DNA of 23,011 nucleotides from an uncultured Subdoligranulum sp. (GTDB lineage Bacteria > Bacillota > Clostridia > Oscillospirales > Ruminococcaceae). The first letter of the stretch is position 1, and the number at the start of each line of letters is the position of its first letter. The notes under the pieces were generated by a model, which saw only the letters and a program-made list of their open reading frames with translations, did not search any database and was not told the origin of the DNA. The stretch lies in assembly GCA_904374465.1 (NCBI GenBank), contig CAJFFY010000043.1, positions 1 to 23,011 on the forward strand. The letters run 5' to 3'. Positions 7,615 to 15,376 of this stretch are shown piece by piece. The position numbers and the translations under genes were made by a program.

Positions 7615-8121
7615 TTAGTACAGCGCCAAAAGGGAAGCCATCCGTTCCAGGGCCTGCCCCAGCCCTTCCCGCCCCACACAGCGGCTGGGAAGCGTGTTGA
7701 CCGCGTGCTTCAGCAGCGGTTGGCACCGGGCAGTGTCGTCCAGGCAGGTGTCCAGCGCTGCCACATCGTCCCATGCCCGGTTGAGAAAAGCAACTTCCCG
7801 GCGGCCGTGAGTACGCGTTGCGGTGAGGGGACCGGCCGCTTGCAGATAGGCACTGATCTGTGCCGGGGAAAATCCGGCGGCAGCCAGGCTTTCGCACAGC
7901 CCTTCCCGGAACAAGGTGGGCAAATCACTCCATTGCGAGGCCGTCACGCCGCAGCACACAAAGGTATACCGGCTGTGGCAGTGCACCGCCAGCAGACAGC
8001 TGCGCCCCCGCAGGAAAATACCGTGCAAATCCCAGCAGAACCGGCGGTCCGGCTCGGTGCCGTACGCCGGTGGTTTGATCTTCAAAAAACGCTGTAGCGG
8101 AAACGTCAATCCCAGTTCCAT
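7615..8121 (-). CDS. DUF6933-like hypothetical protein
   Basis: A 168-residue soluble protein of unknown function. It has an N-terminal WDLHGIFLRGRSCLLAVH stretch, then a central helical segment (LPTLFREGLCESLAAAGFSPAQISAYL). Near the end, TRTHGRREVAFLNRAWDD resembles the conserved end of DUF6933 proteins. That family name is from memory and tentative. Its ATG overlaps the stop of the upstream phosphoesterase gene by one base (TAATG), so the two are translationally coupled. It is the last gene of the minus-strand unit def, SDR, phosphoesterase. Confidence 0.75.
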   Translation of the reverse strand: MELGLTFPLQRFLKIKPPAYGTEPDRRFCWDLHGIFLRGRSCLLAVHCHSRYTFVCCGVTASQWSDLPTLFREGLCESLAAAGFSPAQISAYLQAAGPLTATRTHGRREVAFLNRAWDDVAALDTCLDDTARCQPLLKHAVNTLPSRCVGREGLGQALERMASLLALY

Positions 8122-8579
8122 TAGGGCACCTCGTGGGGAATCAGGATTTTCTCCACCGTGATTTTGCCGTTTGCCACTTCCGCCATCATCAGGGTGATTT
8201 CCTGGTGAAAGCGGCGCGGACCGCAGGAGCCGGGATTGAGCCAGAGCATACCGTCCCGTTTCTCCTGCAGGTATTTGTGGGAATGGCCGAACACCACCAC
8301 ATCCACCCCGGCAAGATCCTGCGGCACTTCCTTTTTATTGTGGACCAGAAAAAAGGTGACGCCGCCCAGGGCAACGGTGCAGTCATGGGGAAGCTCTGCT
8401 GCCCATGCTTTGTCATTGTTACCCCGGACAATGTACAGCGGTGCACACTGACGCAGGGCATCCACAACCGCCTGACTGTTGATGTCGCCGGCGTGCAGGA
8501 TGGCATCGGCGGTCTTCAGATACTTCATCACCTGGGGACGCAAAAGACCGTGGGTGTCGGAAAGGATGGCCAGTTTCAT
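8121..8579 (-). CDS. YfcE/MJ0936-type metallophosphoesterase
   Basis: A 152-residue two-metal phosphodiesterase of the YfcE family. All metal-site motifs are present: SDTHG (D8, H10), GD (D32), GNND (N54), H80 in FLVHNK, and GHSH (H99, H101). Family members hydrolyse phosphodiester model substrates; the physiological substrate is unknown. It is cytoplasmic. The ATG overlaps the stop of the upstream dehydrogenase by four bases (ATGA) and its own stop overlaps the next start, so it is embedded in an operon. Length is usual for the family. Confidence 0.93.
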   Translation of the reverse strand: MKLAILSDTHGLLRPQVMKYLKTADAILHAGDINSQAVVDALRQCAPLYIVRGNNDKAWAAELPHDCTVALGGVTFFLVHNKKEVPQDLAGVDVVVFGHSHKYLQEKRDGMLWLNPGSCGPRRFHQEITLMMAEVANGKITVEKILIPHEVP

Positions 8580-9292
8580 ACGGAGTTCCCTCCCTGCAGG
8601 GTCCAGCCGAAGTCGTTGTGGTAGATCATCTGGTGGGTCATGCCGCCGTCGATGCAGATGTTCTCGCCGGTGATGAAGCCGGCTTTGTCGGAACAGAGGA
8701 ACAGCACCATGTGTGCGATGTCCATAGGGTTGCCCACCCGGCCAACCGGTTGCTGGGTGGCGTCGGGGCCCTCATACACGGTGTAGGCCGTGTCGATCCA
8801 TCCCGGGGCGATGGCGTTGACCCGGGCTTTGCCGGCCAGGCTCACCGCCAGGGCGTGGGTCAGGGCAGAAATGCCGCCTTTGGCCGCGGTATAGCTTTCC
8901 GTCTGGGGCTGGCTCATGCGGTCCCGGGAGGAAGAAATGTTCACGATGGAAGCGCCGGGGGCAAAGTGGGGCGCAAACAGTTTGGCCAGGTAGAAGGGCG
9001 CCGTTACGCCCACCCGCAGGGCATAGTTGAACTCCTCGTAGCTGCACTGGTCCAGGCCTTTCATCAGGGGCAGGGCGTTGTTGATGAGGTGATCCACATG
9101 GCCGTAGTCCGCAAGGACCTTGCGAGCAAAGTCTTCCAGAACGGTCTGGTCGGCCAGATCCCCCACATAATACTCGTTGGGCAGCAAATCGATCACGCAC
9201 ACATGGGCGCCCTCTTTGCGGAAGGTGTCGGCAATGGCCTTGCCGATGCCCTTGGCGCCGCCGGTTACAACGGCCACTTTTTCGGTAAACAT
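8576..9292 (-). CDS. Short-chain dehydrogenase/reductase
   Basis: A 238-residue NAD(P)-dependent oxidoreductase of the classical SDR family. Motifs are TGGAKGIG at residues 10-17 (dinucleotide binding), NNA at 71-73, the serine cluster at 120-122, and YTAAK with Y134 and K138. The C-terminal region has the usual APGWIDT and ENICIDGGMT. The ATG at 9292 is preferred over an upstream in-frame start because GAGGAGGCGAAACGG precedes it. It begins 13 bases after the deformylase stop. Substrate cannot be read from sequence. Confidence 0.93.
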   Translation of the reverse strand: MFTEKVAVVTGGAKGIGKAIADTFRKEGAHVCVIDLLPNEYYVGDLADQTVLEDFARKVLADYGHVDHLINNALPLMKGLDQCSYEEFNYALRVGVTAPFYLAKLFAPHFAPGASIVNISSSRDRMSQPQTESYTAAKGGISALTHALAVSLAGKARVNAIAPGWIDTAYTVYEGPDATQQPVGRVGNPMDIAHMVLFLCSDKAGFITGENICIDGGMTHQMIYHNDFGWTLQGGNSV

Positions 9293-9305
9293 CCGTTTCG
9301 CCTCC

Positions 9306-9716
9306 TCAGATGATGATGCCTTCGCAATGGTCAATCTCGTGTTGGATGATCTCGGCGGTCCAGCCGGTGAAATTCTTGATCCGCTGCTGGAATTTTTCGT
9401 TCTGCCATTTCACCTTGATGGTCTTCCACCGCTTGGTGGGGCGGACGCCGGTCAGCGAAAGGCAGCCTTCCTCGGTCTCATAGGGGCCGGTTTTGCGCAG
9501 AATTTCGGGGTTGAACATCACCATGTATTCCCCTTCGTTGTCAAAGGCGATAATCCGTTTGTTGACACCGATCATATTGGCGGCCATGCCCACACAACCC
9601 TCTTTGTGGTGCGCCAGCGTTTCCAGCAGGTCTGCCGCCACCGGAAGATCCTCCGGCGTGGCCGGTTCCGCTTTCTGGCCCAGAAAAATCACGTCCTTGC
9701 AAATTTCACGAATCAT
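9306..9716 (-). CDS. def: Peptide deformylase-like protein
   Basis: A 136-residue member of the peptide deformylase family, which removes the N-formyl group from nascent proteins using a metal held by one Cys and two His. Metal ligands are C85 in EEGCLSL and H126/H130 in QHEIDH, with E127 as catalytic acid/base. Motif 1, canonically GxGLAAxQIG, reads CVGMAANMIG here, so the catalytic glutamine is replaced by methionine at 48 and the first glycine by cysteine. Short clostridial deformylase homologues that I recall share this form. The ATG at 9716 is used because GAGGAGACGCGAC upstream is the ribosome binding site; the earlier in-frame ATG would lie inside that site. It is the first intact gene of a minus-strand unit and sits just after a pseudogene. 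Confidence 0.9.
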   Translation of the reverse strand: MIREICKDVIFLGQKAEPATPEDLPVAADLLETLAHHKEGCVGMAANMIGVNKRIIAFDNEGEYMVMFNPEILRKTGPYETEEGCLSLTGVRPTKRWKTIKVKWQNEKFQQRIKNFTGWTAEIIQHEIDHCEGIII

Positions 9717-9732
9717 GTCGCGTCTCCTCATT

Positions 9733-9850
9733 TTACGAATGCATTTGTTGCTTTTCCCGTTTGATCTGCCCCCATTGCAGCTTCCGCTTCCGGTATCCGA
9801 TGAAAGCGGTGGCGCGAATGTAGGTCAGGAAAAAATGGAACAGGATAAGA
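9733..9850 (-). pseudogene. Tail of an unrecognised membrane protein, possibly a glycosyltransferase
   Basis: On the minus strand the frame ending at 9733 gives LFHFFLTYIRATAFIGYRKR followed by KLQWGQIKREKQQ. This looks like the last membrane helix and basic tail of a membrane-anchored enzyme, for example a family 2 glycosyltransferase. It abuts the sensor/cyclase remnant in a different frame near 9850, so a deletion join is inferred. The stretch is short, so the identity is weak. Confidence 0.35.
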
Positions 9851-10436
9851 ATTGCAGGATGCTGCCGACGAAAACCGGCAGCAGAAAAGTGCCCACGGGG
9901 AAGAAGAGGGTTCGGCGATTCCGGTGTTTGCAAAAAAGGGGCAGCAAGGCGCCGTACATCAGATACAGATAGGTAACCAGATACAGAAAAACAACCGGTG
10001 TACGGCGGCTGTAGGTGTTGGCGGCATCCAGGGAAAAGAACAGATCAAAGCGTAGATTGAGCAGGCAAAGTACGACTGTACAGAGTGCCGGCAGCGCCAG
10101 CCATTTGGCCCGGCGGCGCAGGCCGGACGTGTCCTCGAAGATTTTATAATCGGCATAGAAAGCCCAAAGGCAGGCAAAGGAAATATCCAGCAAAAACAGC
10201 AATACGTTGATCAGGCGCAGCAGGAACGGGGCACCCCGGAACTGCTGGCCGTCCGCCAGAAAAGAAACGGTTTCCAGCAGGCAAAGAATGAAATTCAGAC
10301 GGCACATGGCCAAAAACGTTGTGTGACCGAAGGAGGTGTCGTAGGCATTGTATCGTTCGGCCCGCAATACCACTGCCATCAGCTAAACCCCCAGGCCGTT
10401 GGCGACCAGAACGGCGGGAAGATTGATATCTGACAT
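9825..10436 (-). pseudogene. Membrane sensor region of a GGDEF-type diguanylate cyclase, remnant
   Basis: A ribosome binding site (GAGGTGATT) and ATG at 10436 give MSDINLPAVLVANGLGV, then a TAG at codon 18 (10383-10385). The same frame continues as LMAVVLRAERYNAYD and five to six hydrophobic helices (LNFILCLLETVSFL, RLINVLLFLLDISFACLWAF, VVFLYLVTYLYLMYGALLPL, VGTFLLPVFVGSILQFL), closing at 9825. The pattern matches the N-terminal membrane region of a common clostridial GGDEF protein family, which goes on to a cytoplasmic cyclase domain that is entirely missing here. So there is one nonsense codon plus a large 3' deletion. The family call rests on memory. A reinitiation ATG at 10379 has no ribosome binding site. 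Confidence 0.7.
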
Positions 10437-10469
10437 ACAAATCACCTCACAGGAAACTTCTCCAGTCTC

Positions 10470-10498
10470 AGTATAAAGGAATTCTGCCAAACAGACAA
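10470..10498 (-). promoter_or_regulatory. Promoter of the sensor-remnant/def/SDR unit
   Basis: On the minus strand TTGTCT, a 17-base spacer and TATACT end about 34 bases before the remnant's ATG. It starts 8 bases after the ung stop. No other promoter is seen before the deformylase gene, so this one probably drives def and the three genes after it. Confidence 0.75.
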
Positions 10499-10506
10499 CA
10501 GAAAAT

Positions 10507-11217
10507 TTATCTGGTGGAAGTTTGCCAAAGAATTTCTTTCTGTCCGTGGGCGCGCAAAAAGTCGTTGGCTTTGCCAAAAGGCGCCGAGCCGAAGAAGCCC
10601 CGGTAAGCGGACAGTGGGCTGGGATGCGCGGATTCCAGTACCAGAACGGGGCGCCTGTCGGCAACCGCCCGGAAAAGCGAAGCGTAGCGTTGGGCGGGCT
10701 TGCCCCACAGGATGGCCACCAGCGGGGTAGTGCCCCGGGCGGTCAGGTATTGCAGTGCTGCCCGGGTAAAGGTCTCCCAGCCCTTTCCGGCGTGGGAGAA
10801 TGCCGCGCCCTCCCGCACAGTCAGTACGGTATTGAGCAGCAGCACGCCCTGCCGGGCCCAGGGGGTCAGATCGTTATGGGGGCAGGGGACAGGGCCGTAT
10901 TCAGCAGCCAGCTCCTTGAAAATGTTGCGCAAACTGGGGGGCGTTTTGCAGTCATCCGGGACCGAAAAGGACAGCCCCATGGCCTGGCCGGGCCCATGGT
11001 AAGGGTCCTGGCCTAGGATTACCACCTTGACCCGGTCGGCCGGGCAGGTGCGGAAGGCGGCAAAGATGTTCTGGGCGGCGGGGTAGATCGTTTGGGTATT
11101 CACTTCCTCGGTCACAAAGGCGTCCAGCGCGGTGAAATAGGGTTTGTCGATTTCCGCTTGCCAAAAGGGGGTCCAGTCGCTTTCCGGCAACTGGGTCAGC
11201 AGGGTGTGCAGCAGCAT
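10507..11217 (-). CDS. ung: Uracil-DNA glycosylase
   Basis: A 236-residue family 1 uracil-DNA glycosylase, which cuts uracil from DNA to start base excision repair. The water-activating motif GQDPYHGPGQAMGLSFSV carries D71. LLLNTVLTV is the uracil-pocket region, and HPSPLSAYRGFFG carries the transition-state histidine H198 and the DNA-intercalation loop. Length is typical. The ATG at 11217 is chosen for the GGAGGAAC site just upstream; the much longer frame upstream runs through the promoter. It is divergent from the lipoprotein gene, and the two promoters share a -35. Confidence 0.97.
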   Translation of the reverse strand: MLLHTLLTQLPESDWTPFWQAEIDKPYFTALDAFVTEEVNTQTIYPAAQNIFAAFRTCPADRVKVVILGQDPYHGPGQAMGLSFSVPDDCKTPPSLRNIFKELAAEYGPVPCPHNDLTPWARQGVLLLNTVLTVREGAAFSHAGKGWETFTRAALQYLTARGTTPLVAILWGKPAQRYASLFRAVADRRPVLVLESAHPSPLSAYRGFFGSAPFGKANDFLRAHGQKEILWQTSTR

Positions 11218-11248
11218 GAAAAGTTCCTCCGTTAGCTGAATTTTCACC

Positions 11249-11277
11249 AGTATATCATAGGGGCGCAGGGCTTGCAA
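11249..11277 (-). promoter_or_regulatory. ung promoter (shares its -35)
   Basis: On the minus strand TTGCAA (11277-11272), 17 bases, then TATACT (11254-11249) with a TG extension. It lies 32 bases before the ung ATG. TTGCAA is its own reverse complement and also serves the plus-strand promoter. Confidence 0.8.
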
Positions 11278-11300
11278 TGTGCCGTCAAACGCGGTATAAT
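11272..11300 (+). promoter_or_regulatory. Lipoprotein gene promoter (shares its -35)
   Basis: TTGCAA (11272-11277), 17 bases, then a perfect TATAAT (11295-11300). It leaves an untranslated leader of about 50 bases containing a small TGCGG/CCGCA hairpin before the ATG at 11360. Confidence 0.8.
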
Positions 11301-11359
11301 GACATCTATGTTGCGGTATGGTGCCGCAGGAGAGTTTATTAAAGGGGAGAGCATTCTCT

Positions 11360-12502
11360 ATGCGTTCGATCAAGACCAAACTGTTCGGCCTGGGCATGGC
11401 GGCCGCCATGCTGTTGTCCCTGGCCGGCTGCAATTTGTCCACCCCGGCCAGCGTAGGCAGCATCGGTGATGTGGATATCCCGGCCGGCGTCTATCTGTTG
11501 GCCCAGTACAATGCCTACAACACCGCTTCCGGTCTGGCCGAGCTGGCCACCGGGGAAACCGCCAATGACGTCAAGGCGGTGCTTAAAGCGGAGTGCACCG
11601 GCACCATCGGGGATGAGGAAGTCACCGCCACCGGCGCTGAGTATGTGGAAAAACTGACCCTGCGTGCCATCGAGTACTACGCGGCGGTGGAAACCAAGTT
11701 TGCGGAGCTGGGGGCCACTCTGGAAGATGCCGCCACCTCCGAGGTCGCGGACAATGTGGACAGCATGTGGGAGTCCAACGGGGACCTGTATGAGGCCAAC
11801 GGTATCGGCAAGAACAGCCTGCAGGCTTATCTGCTCAACGCCCAGAAAGCCAGCACCATCCTGACGCTGCTCTACGGCCCGGACGGCAGCCAGCCGGTCA
11901 CCGACGCCGAGTATACCGATTATATCAACAACGATTGCTACTACATCGAGAGCGTCCAGATCCCGCTGGTGGATTACAGCAGTTACACCATGGCCGATGA
12001 TGACCAGAAGGCAGCCATCCAGCAGATCGCGGAAGAATGCAAGAGCACCCTGAGCGAGCAGGCCAACACCGAGGAACTGACCGGCAGTGCCCTGTATGAG
12101 GCTGCATCCACCTACGTGCCCCAGGCCATGGAAGCCCTGGGCGCCACCATGGAGGATGCCACCCAGGCTATGTACTATGCGGGGGCCCAGCTTTACACGC
12201 CGGACGATCTGTCCAGCTACGGCAGTGACGATTACAACAACCTCACCGATCCGCTGGATGAAGCCGGTATGAACCAGTGGACGGTGGTGGACCTGGGTAC
12301 CACGCTGCTGGTGGCACGCCGCATTGACCCGCTGAAGAGCTACACGGTGGAAGATCTGACCGGTATGTATGATCTGTTGACCGCCATGAAGAGCGAGGAC
12401 CTGCAAAACCAGTTCTACGCCGACGGCGCAGCGCTGGCCCACAATCTGGATGAAGGCGCGATGAAGACCTACAGCGCATCCAAAATCAAAAAGAACGTCT
12501 AA
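11360..12502 (+). CDS. Secreted lipoprotein, foldase/SurA-N-like
   Basis: A 380-residue lipoprotein. The signal peptide has a basic start (MRSIKTK), a hydrophobic core and the lipobox LAGC with the lipidated cysteine at C24, so it should be anchored on the outer face of the membrane. The mature part is acidic and mostly helical, and follows the layout of PrsA/SurA-type foldase lipoproteins of gut clostridia: VGDVDIPAG-type start, long helices, LAQYNAYN. No parvulin peptidyl-prolyl isomerase domain is visible, so a chaperone role is inference. ATG 11360 is chosen because AAAGGGGAGAG precedes it and it makes a proper signal peptide. It is monocistronic or weakly linked to yitT, with a terminator at 12513. 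Confidence 0.85.
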   Translation: MRSIKTKLFGLGMAAAMLLSLAGCNLSTPASVGSIGDVDIPAGVYLLAQYNAYNTASGLAELATGETANDVKAVLKAECTGTIGDEEVTATGAEYVEKLTLRAIEYYAAVETKFAELGATLEDAATSEVADNVDSMWESNGDLYEANGIGKNSLQAYLLNAQKASTILTLLYGPDGSQPVTDAEYTDYINNDCYYIESVQIPLVDYSSYTMADDDQKAAIQQIAEECKSTLSEQANTEELTGSALYEAASTYVPQAMEALGATMEDATQAMYYAGAQLYTPDDLSSYGSDDYNNLTDPLDEAGMNQWTVVDLGTTLLVARRIDPLKSYTVEDLTGMYDLLTAMKSEDLQNQFYADGAALAHNLDEGAMKTYSASKIKKNV

Positions 12503-12512
12503 GAAATCTCTT

Positions 12513-12550
12513 GGCCGGGAGCATCATGGTGTGCTCCCGGCCCTTTCTGT
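12513..12550 (+). terminator. Intrinsic terminator after the lipoprotein gene
   Basis: Perfect 11-base arms (12513-12523, 12532-12542) with an 8-base loop, then CTTTCTG. It ends only a few bases before the ribosome binding site of the next gene, and no promoter fits between them, so the membrane-protein gene must depend on read-through or an unseen promoter. Confidence 0.75.
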
Positions 12551-12565
12551 TTCGGAGGAACGCCT

Positions 12566-13435
12566 ATGACCCAAAATAAAAAAATCAACCTGTTGCTGGA
12601 AGTGCTGGGCTGCTTTATTTCGGCCGCAGGCATCTACAGCTTTGCCGTGGCGGCGGAAGTTCCGGTTACCGGCGTGGCCGGCATCAGCGCCATTCTCTAC
12701 CGCCTGTTCGGCCTGCCCATGGGCCTGAGCAATGTGCTCATCAATGTGCCCATCATCTTTTTCAGCTACAAGCTGCTGGGCCGTTCCTTCCTGCTGCGCA
12801 GCCTGCGCTGCATGATTCTGTTTGCCGTATTCACCGACTACCTGCTGCCCTTTATGCCGGTTTACACCGGCAACCGGCTGCTGGCCACCATCTGCGGCAG
12901 TGTGGTCAGCGGCATTGGCGACGCCCTGATCTACATGCAGAACTCCAGTACCGGTGGAATCGACTTCGTAACCATGGCCATCAAGGCAAAACATCCCCAT
13001 CTGCCCTTCGGAAACCTGACCTTCGGTGCGGCACTGGCGGTCATCTTGCTCAACGGTGCGGTGTTTCACGATGTGGATTCCATCATCTACGGTCTGATGT
13101 TCAACTTCATTGTGGCGGCGGTCATCAACAAGATGATGTTCGGCTTCTCCTCCTCCATGCTGGCGCTGATCGTCACCGACAACGGCAAGGCGGCCTGCGA
13201 TGAGATCGACCGGGTGGCAGACCGCGGTTCCACCATCCTGCAGGGCAGGGGCGGCTACGGCGGGCAGCCCAAGGATGTGGTCCTGTGCGCCTGTTCCAAC
13301 AAACAGCTGTATGAAATCGAGCACGCCATGCAGGTGCTGGACCCGGGTTGCTTTATCATTATGCTGCAATCCAATGAAGTTCAGGGGGAAGGCTTCCGAC
13401 GGCTGGAACTGGGCAAAAACGAAGAAAAAAGCTGA
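12566..13435 (+). CDS. YitT family membrane protein (DUF161 + DUF2179)
   Basis: A 289-residue integral membrane protein. Residues about 10-200 form the YitT/DUF161 membrane domain with five or six helices; visible segments include LLEVLGCFISAAGIYSFAVA, VLINVPIIFFSY, and the glycine-rich SSTGGIDFVTM. Residues about 210-280 form the soluble DUF2179 domain (GRGGYGGQPKDVVLC, IEHAMQVLDPGCFIIML). Members occur widely in Bacillota; the transported or sensed ligand is not established. The ATG follows GGAGGAACGCCT. It converges with the ABC exporter across a shared terminator. Confidence 0.93.
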   Translation: MTQNKKINLLLEVLGCFISAAGIYSFAVAAEVPVTGVAGISAILYRLFGLPMGLSNVLINVPIIFFSYKLLGRSFLLRSLRCMILFAVFTDYLLPFMPVYTGNRLLATICGSVVSGIGDALIYMQNSSTGGIDFVTMAIKAKHPHLPFGNLTFGAALAVILLNGAVFHDVDSIIYGLMFNFIVAAVINKMMFGFSSSMLALIVTDNGKAACDEIDRVADRGSTILQGRGGYGGQPKDVVLCACSNKQLYEIEHAMQVLDPGCFIIMLQSNEVQGEGFRRLELGKNEEKS

Positions 13436-13469
13436 AAAAACGGGCGGAGCCTTGGCTTCGCCCGTTTTT
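13436..13469. terminator. Bidirectional terminator between yitT-type and ABC genes
   Basis: AAAAACGGGCG-G-AGCC and GGCT-T-CGCCCGTTTTT pair over about 16 positions including one G-U pair. There is a T-run on the plus side and an A-run on the other. It directly follows the stop codon at 13433-13435, and the ABC stop lies at 13471-13473 on the other strand. Confidence 0.85.
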
Positions 13470-13470
13470 G

Positions 13471-15239
13471 CTATTTCAAAATGCCCCGGGCCATATCCCG
13501 GAAGATGCCAGGCGTTGCTTCCAACTGGCGGTAGGTGCCGCGCTGGACGATCTGCCCCTGGTCCATCACCAGGATTTCATCACAGTTTTGCAAGGTGGAC
13601 AGGCGGTGGGCGATGGAGATCACCGTGGTACCGCACTGGTCCTTCATCCGTTCGATTTCCCGCTGGATCCGCTTCTCCGAAGTGTTATCCAGTGCCGAGG
13701 TGGCTTCGTCCAGGATCAGAATGCGCGGTTGACGCAGAAAGACGCGAGCCAGGGCGATGCGCTGCCGCTGGCCACCGGACAGGTTGGCGCCCCCTCCGAC
13801 AGTACAAACTGGTAGGCTCCCGGCAGCTTTTCGATATCGGCGGCAATGTTGGCTTTACGGGCGGCATCCTGCACGGCCTCCACAGGAATATTTCCGGAAA
13901 GACCATAGCAGATGTTGTGATAGATGGTATCGGCGATGAGAAAGGGGGTCTGGGGAACCAGGGCAATGTTCTCTGCCAGAACCCGGCGGGACAGATCCGA
14001 AAGCGGGGCTCCGCCCAGCAGGACTGTGCCCTCCGCCTGTTCCAGCTTGTCGATGACCTTGATCAGGGTGGACTTGCCGCAGCCGCTGGGACCGGCTACG
14101 CCCACAAACGTGCCGGCGCGGATCTGCAAATCCATCTGCCGCAGAATCGGCCGGTCAGGCTTTTCGGGGTAGCTGAACCGGACTCCGCGCAGCGTGATGT
14201 CGTTGCCCTGGGGCGTGGCGTTGGTTTCCGGGGAGAGCGGCGCGTAGGAAAAATCCCGCGGCAGATCCAGCAGCCGGAAGTAGTCGCCTGCCAGCACGAT
14301 GCATTCGGAAAACTCGTCCAGAATGCGGTGGAGCTCCCGCAGCGGCCCAGTCAGCTGGGTGAAACACAGGTAGGCGGTGAGCACCGTGCCGATGGTGATG
14401 ATCCGGCGGGAGGCCAGCAGCACCGAGATGCCGATGACCAGCACGCTGAACACCGCTTCGTTGACGAACTTCAGGCAGTCGTACAGGGCCATGGCCTTGT
14501 GGTGGCGCATCTCCTTACGACGCAGTTGTTCGGACTGCGCCTCGATGCGCCCGCTCTCGGTCCGGGCGCTGTCCAGGGCACGGATGGTCTCAATGCCGCC
14601 CAGCAATTCCACCATGGTGCCGTCCATCTCGGCTTTTGTGTCCATCAGTTCCACCCGGATGCCTTTTTGGGTACTGATCTGCCGGAAAACGATGAAGGTG
14701 CCCACCGGAATGACCAGGATGACCAGGCAGGCCACTCCCACCGGCAGTCGCAGAAAGATGGTCACGATGGCGGCCAGACCGGTGGTAACGGCCGGCGCAA
14801 AGTCCATGAAGACCAGCTTGATCAGTTTGACGGTGCCTTCCAGGCTGCGGTTGAGTCGCCCATGGATGTTGCCGGTCATATGTCCCCGAAAATAGGACAG
14901 CGGTGCCAGCAACAGCGAAAGTGCCGCCTGCTGCCGGGCATTCTTTTCCGCCTGGGTGGCGGCGTCCTCCACAATCAGGCGACGGATGACCTTGATAACC
15001 TCATTGACCACATTCACCAGCAGAATCCCCAGCAAAATGGGTAAAACCGACGGGAGGGTGGCACTCCGGGCGGCCAGCACATGGTCGGTCAGATAGCCGA
15101 TGGCCAGCGGCGTCATCTGGCTGAGCACCGCCGAAACGCCCAGAATGGCCAGTACGATCCAGAACTCCAGCTTTTGTTTCCGGGGCAGCAGAGCAAACAT
15201 CTGTTTGCAGATTGTACGTGTCTGCCTGTTTGTGCGCAT
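13471..15239 (-). pseudogene. ABC exporter (membrane + ATPase), frameshifted before the signature motif
   Basis: A half-size ABC exporter of about 589 residues if one base is restored. The membrane domain (about 1-310) has several long helices. The ATPase has Walker A (GPSGCGKST), the Q-loop region (VPQTPFLI) and LSEG. The frame is then lost at a run of five C (13790-13794, G on the coding strand); six would restore it. In the following frame come NLSGGQRQRIALARVF, Walker B LILDEATSALD and the H-loop AHRLST, ending IFRDMARGILK at 13471. Without correction the product stops at 13716, lacking the signature motif and Walker B. ATG 15239 is chosen over 15269 because the promoter leaves too little leader for the latter. 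The substrate is unknown. It could be a sequencing error. Confidence 0.88.
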
Positions 15240-15287
15240 ACCACACAGCACCCTTTCCGCGAATTGCATCGCCGCACGTTTGCCTTC

Positions 15288-15316
15288 ATTCTATCACAGT
15301 TTGGGGCAGCTGCAAA
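15288..15316 (-). promoter_or_regulatory. ABC exporter promoter
   Basis: On the minus strand TTTGCA, 17 bases, TAGAAT with a TG extension one base before the -10. The predicted transcript start is near 15281, which favours the ATG at 15239. Confidence 0.6.
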
Positions 15317-15334
15317 TCGACAGGAGGGGATTGC

Positions 15335-15369
15335 AAATAAAAAATGCACAGGGTGCATGACCCTGTGCA
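15335..15369 (-). terminator. Intrinsic terminator after cysE
   Basis: On the minus strand TGCACAGGGT, a 5-base loop and ACCCTGTGCA form a perfect 10-base stem followed by TTTTTTATTT. It begins 7 bases after the cysE stop. Confidence 0.92.
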
Positions 15370-15376
15370 ACACGTG

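Noticed and set aside
7570..8097. Plus-strand ORF preceded by a good GGAGG site
   Set aside because: The body is antisense to the DUF6933-like gene; the GGAGG is part of the small GCAGG/CCTGC hairpin and probably a coincidence.
13200..15044. Open frame of 614 codons on the plus strand antisense to the ABC exporter
   Set aside because: Shadow frame: the other strand has the full set of ABC motifs and this one has a low-complexity Gln/His/Asp/Gly composition.
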